Assembly (NCBI RefSeq): GCF_031127815.1
Contig: NZ_JARXHY010000002.1
Span: forward strand, 488,936 to 552,935
Length of the DNA: 64,000 nucleotides
Direction of reading: 5' to 3'
DNA from: Pelagicoccus sp. SDUM812003
GTDB lineage: Bacteria > Verrucomicrobiota > Verrucomicrobiia > Opitutales > Opitutaceae
Shown: positions 59,767-64,000 of the stretch, one piece after another
How positions within the stretch are numbered: position 1 is the stretch's first letter
Layout: each line of letters begins with the position of its first letter
Program-made: the position numbers and the translations under genes
The notes under the pieces: generated by a model
Told to the model about the DNA's origin: nothing
What the model saw: the letters and a program-made list of their open reading frames with translations, nothing else
The model's database searches: none

Positions 59767-61365
59767 ATGACTGAAGACTCCGAACTCCTCCGACGCTATC
59801 GCGAAGACGGTTCCCGCGACGCTTTCGCAGAGATCGTCAACCGCCACATCGATCTCGTCTACTCGGTCGCCTCACGCCAACTCGGCGAGTTCGCCCATCT
59901 CGCGGGCGACGTCTGTCAGCTCGTCTTTCTCAACCTCGCCCGCAAGGCGCAGCACCTCAAACCGCAAGTCGTCCTCTCAGGTTGGCTCTACCGCAGCGTC
60001 CTGCTCGCCGCCAAGGACGCGCGACGCAAGGAAATCAGGCGACGCCAAAGGGAAAGGACCGCTATGTTTCAAGAGGAAGCCATCGAGAGACCGCACGAAA
60101 ACTGGGAACAAGCGCGACCACTGATCGACGCCGCGATCTGCGATCTCAGCCAGTCCGACCAAGCCGCCATCGCCTTGCGGTTTTTCGACGAGAAAAGCCA
60201 TGCGGAAATCGGGCAACGTCTCGGCATTTCGGAAGACGCTGCTCGTATGCGGGTCAAACGGGCCCTCGAGAAACTGCACCACCACCTCGCTCGCAAAGGC
60301 ATCAAATCCTCCGGCGCCGCGCTCGGTCTGGTCATCGCCGGACAAGCTTCCATGGCGGCCCCGTCCGGCCTTTCAGCAGCGATCGTCCAACATTCGCTGA
60401 CAGAGCTGTGCGTCGCGTCCAGCGCCTCGACGGTCAACGCCGTGATCAACTTTATGAATACAACGAAAGCCGCTAGCGTTTCCCTTTCGATCGCCTCGGT
60501 CATCGCAGCCGGTACCCTCGTGTACTTCTCGAGCCAGTTCGCCGCAGCGAACGAAAACCTCAGCCACGCCCGACTGGAGTTCGACCGATACCAAAACCTG
60601 CTCGCCGAAGCCCGATCCCTCAGAGCCGAGCTCGCTCAGGCTGGCGAACGCGAGATTTCGCCAGTCTCGCCCGCTTCGCCCCCACTCTCTATACACGGGT
60701 TCACGGAAGAGGAGTTCGAGGTCGAACTGGAAGCTTGGGTGGAGCGAGCCGACCATCTGGCCGAATACGTCGCTCGAAACCAGCGGTACCACATACCCGA
60801 ACTCGACGACGCCGACGTCGCCCTCTGGATGGACTCGGTCAAAGAAGGTCCGCTGCAAACGGAGGCCGACTACCGCAAAGCCCTTTCCCGGCTCAGAGAG
60901 ATGGCGAAACAAGAGTCCACCAAACAACTCACCATCGCTGTGCGCTCGTATCTAGAAGACCATGACAACCGACTGCCTCGTTCGATCGCCGAGCTTGCCG
61001 CCGTCACCGACCTAGAGCTCGATCCCGCCATTCTAGCAAGATACCATATCGATCGAAGCGTTGGCGAACGTGCCACCGACTCCGACAGCCGCAATCCCAT
61101 CCTTAAGGAAGAGCCCGTCGATCCCATTTGGGAGGCGGTTATTTCCATCTACCCTCGCGGCATGATGAATCACTACAGCGTCGGTTTCAGCCTCGACGGA
61201 GCCTATTATCGATTTGAAAAAGAGCACGGCCGCGCTCCGCATAACGACCAAGAAATCGCCCCCTATCTCCCCGATTCGGCTTCGCAGGAAACTATCGCTG
61301 AATACAACGCCGCCAGATCAACGCCTATCGCATTCGACTCGAATACGATGTCAGCAGACAAGTAG
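59767..61365 (+). CDS. ECF sigma factor with C-terminal membrane anchor and extracytoplasmic domain
   Basis: A 532-residue protein with AAGGAG at good spacing. Residues 1-90 are sigma region 2 (DAFAEIVNRHIDLVYSVASRQLG), residues 115-170 region 4 (AAIALRFFDEKSHAEIGQRLGISEDAARMRVKRALEKLHHHL). A membrane segment (SVSLSIASVIAAGTLVYFS) follows at about 235-255, then a coiled coil (HARLEFDRYQNLLAEARSLRAELAQ) and a domain at about 310-420 that is clearly repeated in the next gene. Sensing outside the cell with a built-in anchor is inferred. No separate anti-sigma gene is seen. Confidence 0.9.
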   Translation: MTEDSELLRRYREDGSRDAFAEIVNRHIDLVYSVASRQLGEFAHLAGDVCQLVFLNLARKAQHLKPQVVLSGWLYRSVLLAAKDARRKEIRRRQRERTAMFQEEAIERPHENWEQARPLIDAAICDLSQSDQAAIALRFFDEKSHAEIGQRLGISEDAARMRVKRALEKLHHHLARKGIKSSGAALGLVIAGQASMAAPSGLSAAIVQHSLTELCVASSASTVNAVINFMNTTKAASVSLSIASVIAAGTLVYFSSQFAAANENLSHARLEFDRYQNLLAEARSLRAELAQAGEREISPVSPASPPLSIHGFTEEEFEVELEAWVERADHLAEYVARNQRYHIPELDDADVALWMDSVKEGPLQTEADYRKALSRLREMAKQESTKQLTIAVRSYLEDHDNRLPRSIAELAAVTDLELDPAILARYHIDRSVGERATDSDSRNPILKEEPVDPIWEAVISIYPRGMMNHYSVGFSLDGAYYRFEKEHGRAPHNDQEIAPYLPDSASQETIAEYNAARSTPIAFDSNTMSADK

Positions 61366-61372
61366 GTAAGCG

Positions 61373-62278
61373 ATGAATACGAGAATCAAACTCAGCTTCG
61401 CAATTGCGGTTTGTCTGCTCGTGGCGACAGTCGCTACGAGTCTCCACCTCGCGCAAAAAGCGCATGCGCTCGATCGTCAAGCGGATGCCCTGCAGGTTTC
61501 CGATCTCGAACAAAAGAAGGTCGTCGAAGCGATCGAACAGCTGCGGGCGGAAATCGCCCTTGTAGAGAGTCAAGAGCCCGAGCCAGATGAAGAGCCCCAA
61601 ACGCAAGATAGCTCGCAACCCACGCTCCAATCGACCCCAGAAAACAGCGTCCTCGGCGACTGGCTGAAGCGCGTCGAGCGCCTTTCCGATTTTCTCAGGG
61701 CAAATCCATCGCTCGCCATTCCAGAGATGGGAAACCTGACCCCAAACGATTGGCTAGACGTTACCAAGTTCCGAAGCATCGAGACCGACGCCGATTTCCG
61801 CATCGCCCTGGCTAAGCTTCGCCAGATCGCAAAGATGCGCCAAGCCGAAGCTATTCAACACGCTTTTGCGCAATACCTGAAAGACTCCGATGGCGAACTT
61901 CCCGCTGATTCGTCCGAGCTCCTCGCCTATTCGAACGGCGCATTCGACCAGACCATCATCGAACGCTATCAGATCAACCCAAGCGGAAAAATACCCGAAA
62001 GCCCACACGCTTCCACATTGATTCTCGTTGAAACAGATGAATTCGTAGATCCGCTCTGGAACTCTCGCCTGACCTTCAGAAAGGACGGAATCTACGGTGT
62101 TCATCCTTCGCACGAGTACAAGCAGAGCCGGATCCAAGACGCCCTCCAGCGGTTCGAGACCGAACACGGACGCGCCCCCTTGAACAGCGCGGAACTCGAG
62201 TCGCTCGTTTCCGAAGAATACAGAACGAATCTCTCCGAACTGCTCGAGAGCATCACCTCGCCGGTCGAACTCCCGTAG
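61373..62278 (+). CDS. Membrane-anchored protein homologous to the sigma factor's C-terminal domain
   Basis: A 301-residue protein beginning with one membrane or signal segment (IKLSFAIAVCLLVATVATSLHLA), a coiled coil (DLEQKKVVEAIEQLRAEIALVESQ) and an acidic linker. The domain from WLKRVERLSDFLRANPSLAIPEM to PADSSELLAYSNGAFDQTIIERYQI aligns with the sigma factor's extracytoplasmic domain (WVERADHLAEYVARNQRYHIPEL to PRSIAELAAVTDLELDPAILARYHI). It starts 7 bases after that gene, so the two form an operon and probably interact or arose by duplication. Function unknown. Confidence 0.8.
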   Translation: MNTRIKLSFAIAVCLLVATVATSLHLAQKAHALDRQADALQVSDLEQKKVVEAIEQLRAEIALVESQEPEPDEEPQTQDSSQPTLQSTPENSVLGDWLKRVERLSDFLRANPSLAIPEMGNLTPNDWLDVTKFRSIETDADFRIALAKLRQIAKMRQAEAIQHAFAQYLKDSDGELPADSSELLAYSNGAFDQTIIERYQINPSGKIPESPHASTLILVETDEFVDPLWNSRLTFRKDGIYGVHPSHEYKQSRIQDALQRFETEHGRAPLNSAELESLVSEEYRTNLSELLESITSPVELP

Positions 62279-62601
62279 TATTCTGCATCTGGTAGATCAA
62301 CTCCGCCGAAACTTGGCTGACAGCCTACTAAATCGCACGGTAGAGCCGCCCCAAGACATAGGCGATTAGCTCGCAGGAACCTGCCTTATGAGGCAGGCAA
62401 GGTTGCAAGAGCTTTTTGTGCCTTTTCGTGGCAATTCCAAGTAAGCACGAAGCGCACACCTGCCTTGGATTCTGACGGTCACCACGGAACTCGAAAGAAT
62501 CTGGCTGGGTTTCGAAATAAAAAGCGCATGGTTATACAAAGAATTCGCAGCTGCCTAACCTTACGCTGCGTCGGCTAACCACCAACCCCAACGCGCTTAC
62601 G
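62279..62601. other. Intergenic region with a hairpin
   Basis: About 320 bases before the GH43 gene. CCTGCC-TTATGA-GGCAGG (62380-62397) forms a 6-bp stem extended by an AA/TT flank. No LacI-type operator is present. No small gene is supportable. Confidence 0.45.
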
Positions 62602-63681
62602 ATGAAATCGATACTCCAACCGCTGATTCTAATCGGGATTTTAACCGCCGCTCTGGCCACCGCCTCCGCCCAGCCAGCAGATTGGCCCGACTTCTCCAAG
62701 CCGCACTCGGACATTCCGGTCCACGACCCGGTCATGGCTAAAGAAGGCGATACCTACTACCTGTTTTGCACCGGCATGGGCGTTGGCGTCTGGTCATCTC
62801 CCGATCTCAAACAATGGGTGCGGCTCGATCCCGTTTTCAGCGAGCCTCCCGCCTGGGCAAAAGAAGCCGTACCCACTTTTCGGGGACATATCTGGGCGCC
62901 TGACATCTACCACCACGACGGCACCTACTACCTTTACTACTCCATTTCCGCCTTCGGCAAAAACACCTCCGCGATCGGCGTAGCATCCAACAAAACGCTT
63001 GATCCGGAAAGCCCTGATTTCGAGTGGGTCGACCATGGCAAAGTCATCCAATCCTACCCGGGACTCACCAACTGGAACGCCATCGACCCGAATATAGTCG
63101 AGGCCAAGGACGGCACCCCCTACATGTCCTTCGGATCCTTCTGGGGCGGACTGAAAATCGTCGAGCTCGCACCCGATCTCATCAGCCTCGTCGAAAAGGA
63201 ACCAGAGGTGCTTCCCACCATCGCCAGCCGCAAAACCGATCCCGACGCCCCCAATCCCCCAGCCCCCGGCAACAATCCCGTGGACGCCGGCGGCAACGCC
63301 ATCGAGGCGCCCTTCATTTTCCGCCACGGCGACTACTACTATCAATTCGCATCGATCGACTATTGCTGCCGCGGCGCCGAAAGCACCTACAAGATGATCG
63401 TGGGCCGCTCGAAAACCGTACTAGGCCCCTACCTCGACCGCGAAGGAAAACGCCTCGACCAAGGCGGCGGCACCATCCTCCTAGAAGGCGACGAAAACTG
63501 GTACGGCGTCGGCCACAATTCCGCCTACACCTTCGACGGCACCGACTACCTCGTCTATCACGCCTACGACGCCTCCCACGAGCGAGCCATAGCGAAGCTC
63601 CGCATCAACAAGATCGCTTGGACCGACGACGGCTGGCCAACCGTCGGCGAGCTGGTAACGCCTGAAGAAGAAGGGCGATAA
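62602..63681 (+). CDS. Exported GH43 arabinan endo-1,5-alpha-L-arabinanase-like enzyme
   Basis: A 359-residue protein with a signal peptide (PLILIGILTAALATASAQ). The GH43 triad is D42 (PVHDPVM), D162 (NAIDPNIV) and E235 (IEAPFIF). Motifs HIWAPDIYHHDGTYYLYYSISAFGKNTSAIGVASN, SFGSFWGGLKI and YCCRGAESTYKMIVGRS are typical of the arabinanase subgroup. It cuts alpha-1,5-arabinan side chains of pectin. A 136-bp near-copy of its 3' part lies at 63865-64000. Confidence 0.92.
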   Translation: MKSILQPLILIGILTAALATASAQPADWPDFSKPHSDIPVHDPVMAKEGDTYYLFCTGMGVGVWSSPDLKQWVRLDPVFSEPPAWAKEAVPTFRGHIWAPDIYHHDGTYYLYYSISAFGKNTSAIGVASNKTLDPESPDFEWVDHGKVIQSYPGLTNWNAIDPNIVEAKDGTPYMSFGSFWGGLKIVELAPDLISLVEKEPEVLPTIASRKTDPDAPNPPAPGNNPVDAGGNAIEAPFIFRHGDYYYQFASIDYCCRGAESTYKMIVGRSKTVLGPYLDREGKRLDQGGGTILLEGDENWYGVGHNSAYTFDGTDYLVYHAYDASHERAIAKLRINKIAWTDDGWPTVGELVTPEEEGR

Positions 63682-63760
63682 ACCAGCCCGGCATCAAACA
63701 CCCGTATTCGTGAGCTTTATACAAGTGTAGCAAGCGAACGCTATCCATCCGAACGACCAA

Positions 63761-63858
63761 GGTAGGGCGGTCTGGCCCAGACCGCCGAGCTGCAGGATTC
63801 GAAAACGCCCATCCGCTCCATCGGCGCCCAGCGGCGGACTGGGCCAGTCCGCCCTACC
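63761..63858. repeat. REP-like double palindrome (REPIN-like)
   Basis: GGTAGGGCGGTCTGGCCCAG and the following bases (63761-63786) form a near-palindrome, and its inverted counterpart ends at 63858 with CAGTCCGCCCTACC; the arms match except for two bases. About 46 bases separate them. Such paired short palindromes are typical of dispersed REP or REPIN elements. It sits exactly between the GH43 gene and the duplicated fragment. Confidence 0.65.
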
Positions 63859-63864
63859 CGCTCT

Positions 63865-64000
63865 TCCTCCTAGAAGGCGACTAAAACTGGTACGGCGTCG
63901 GCCACAATTCCGCCTACACCTTCGACGGCACCGACTACCTCGTCTATCACGCCTACGACGCCTCCCACGAGCGCGCCATAGCGAAGCTCCGCATCAACAA
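63865..64000 (+). pseudogene. Duplicated fragment of the GH43 gene
   Basis: Bases 63865-64000 copy 63476-63611 of the GH43 gene with two mismatches in 136 bases. One turns the Glu codon after EGD into TAA, so the fragment cannot be read through. It runs off the right edge, so its full extent is unseen. The REP-like element at its left border may mark the breakpoint. Confidence 0.85.

Noticed and set aside
63761..63858. CRISPR array or insertion sequence
   Set aside because: Only one inverted pair of palindromes is present, with no repeated spacers and no transposase gene.

Overview
The window looks like chromosomal DNA of a marine, polysaccharide-degrading member of the Verrucomicrobiota (Opitutia/Puniceicoccales-like). 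This is inference from content: many exported glycoside hydrolases, a PadR plus large MacB/FtsX-type orphan permease pair, ECF sigma factors with long exported C-termini, a clade II nos cluster with a Sec/lipoprotein-type NosZ, and weak or absent Shine-Dalgarno sequences before many starts. No rRNA, tRNA, CRISPR, integrase or transposase gene was seen.

Layout. 0-5 kb: a truncated GH5 cellulase, a small hypothetical protein and an exported GH2 enzyme. 5.4-27 kb: a regulatory and redox region with four sigma-54-dependent activators (GAF/PAS-AAA+-HTH), two small STAS proteins, an MSMEG_0570-like protein, an AhpD/carboxymuconolactone-decarboxylase-like protein without its cysteines, two isochorismatase-like hydrolases (one exported) around a DUF5069 protein, an operon for FMN glutamate-synthase-like protein, DoxX, acetolactate-synthase-like enzyme, aldehyde dehydrogenase and ECF sigma factor, a YHS-DoxX pair and two small secreted cysteine-containing proteins. 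Six -24/-12-like elements (YTGGCACG-N4-[AC]TG[AT]T) sit close upstream of these genes, two of them identical over 18 bases, so the region reads as a compact sigma-54-like regulon. 27-32 kb: MsrPQ, an exported serine hydrolase, and a GntR-slipin pair.

32.5-41.6 kb: a nitrous oxide reduction island. It holds an azurin-like lipoprotein, NosZ, a NosB-like membrane protein, NosD, NosF and NosY, then a convergent Crp/Fnr regulator, a DUF2249 protein, a CusF-SCO1 fusion and an Rrf2 regulator. Three TTGAC-N4-[AG]TCAA boxes lie before the azurin gene, the DUF2249 gene and the SCO gene; their spacing to -10-like hexamers and start codons predicts leaderless or nearly leaderless transcripts.

41.7-64 kb: plant/algal polysaccharide degradation (GH28, two GH43, GH105, a second GH2), interrupted by a PadR/permease pair and a DUF218 protein. 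A LacI regulator and three copies of the palindrome TTTAGAC-N-GTCTAA(A/C) define a regulon: lacI and GH105, an unknown protein, and a divergent pair made of a propeller-AKR-SDR-ThuA operon and GH2. The right end carries an ECF sigma factor whose exported C-terminal domain is repeated in the next gene, a remnant of a permease gene, a REP-like double palindrome and a 136-bp near-identical copy of the 3' part of the last GH43 gene.
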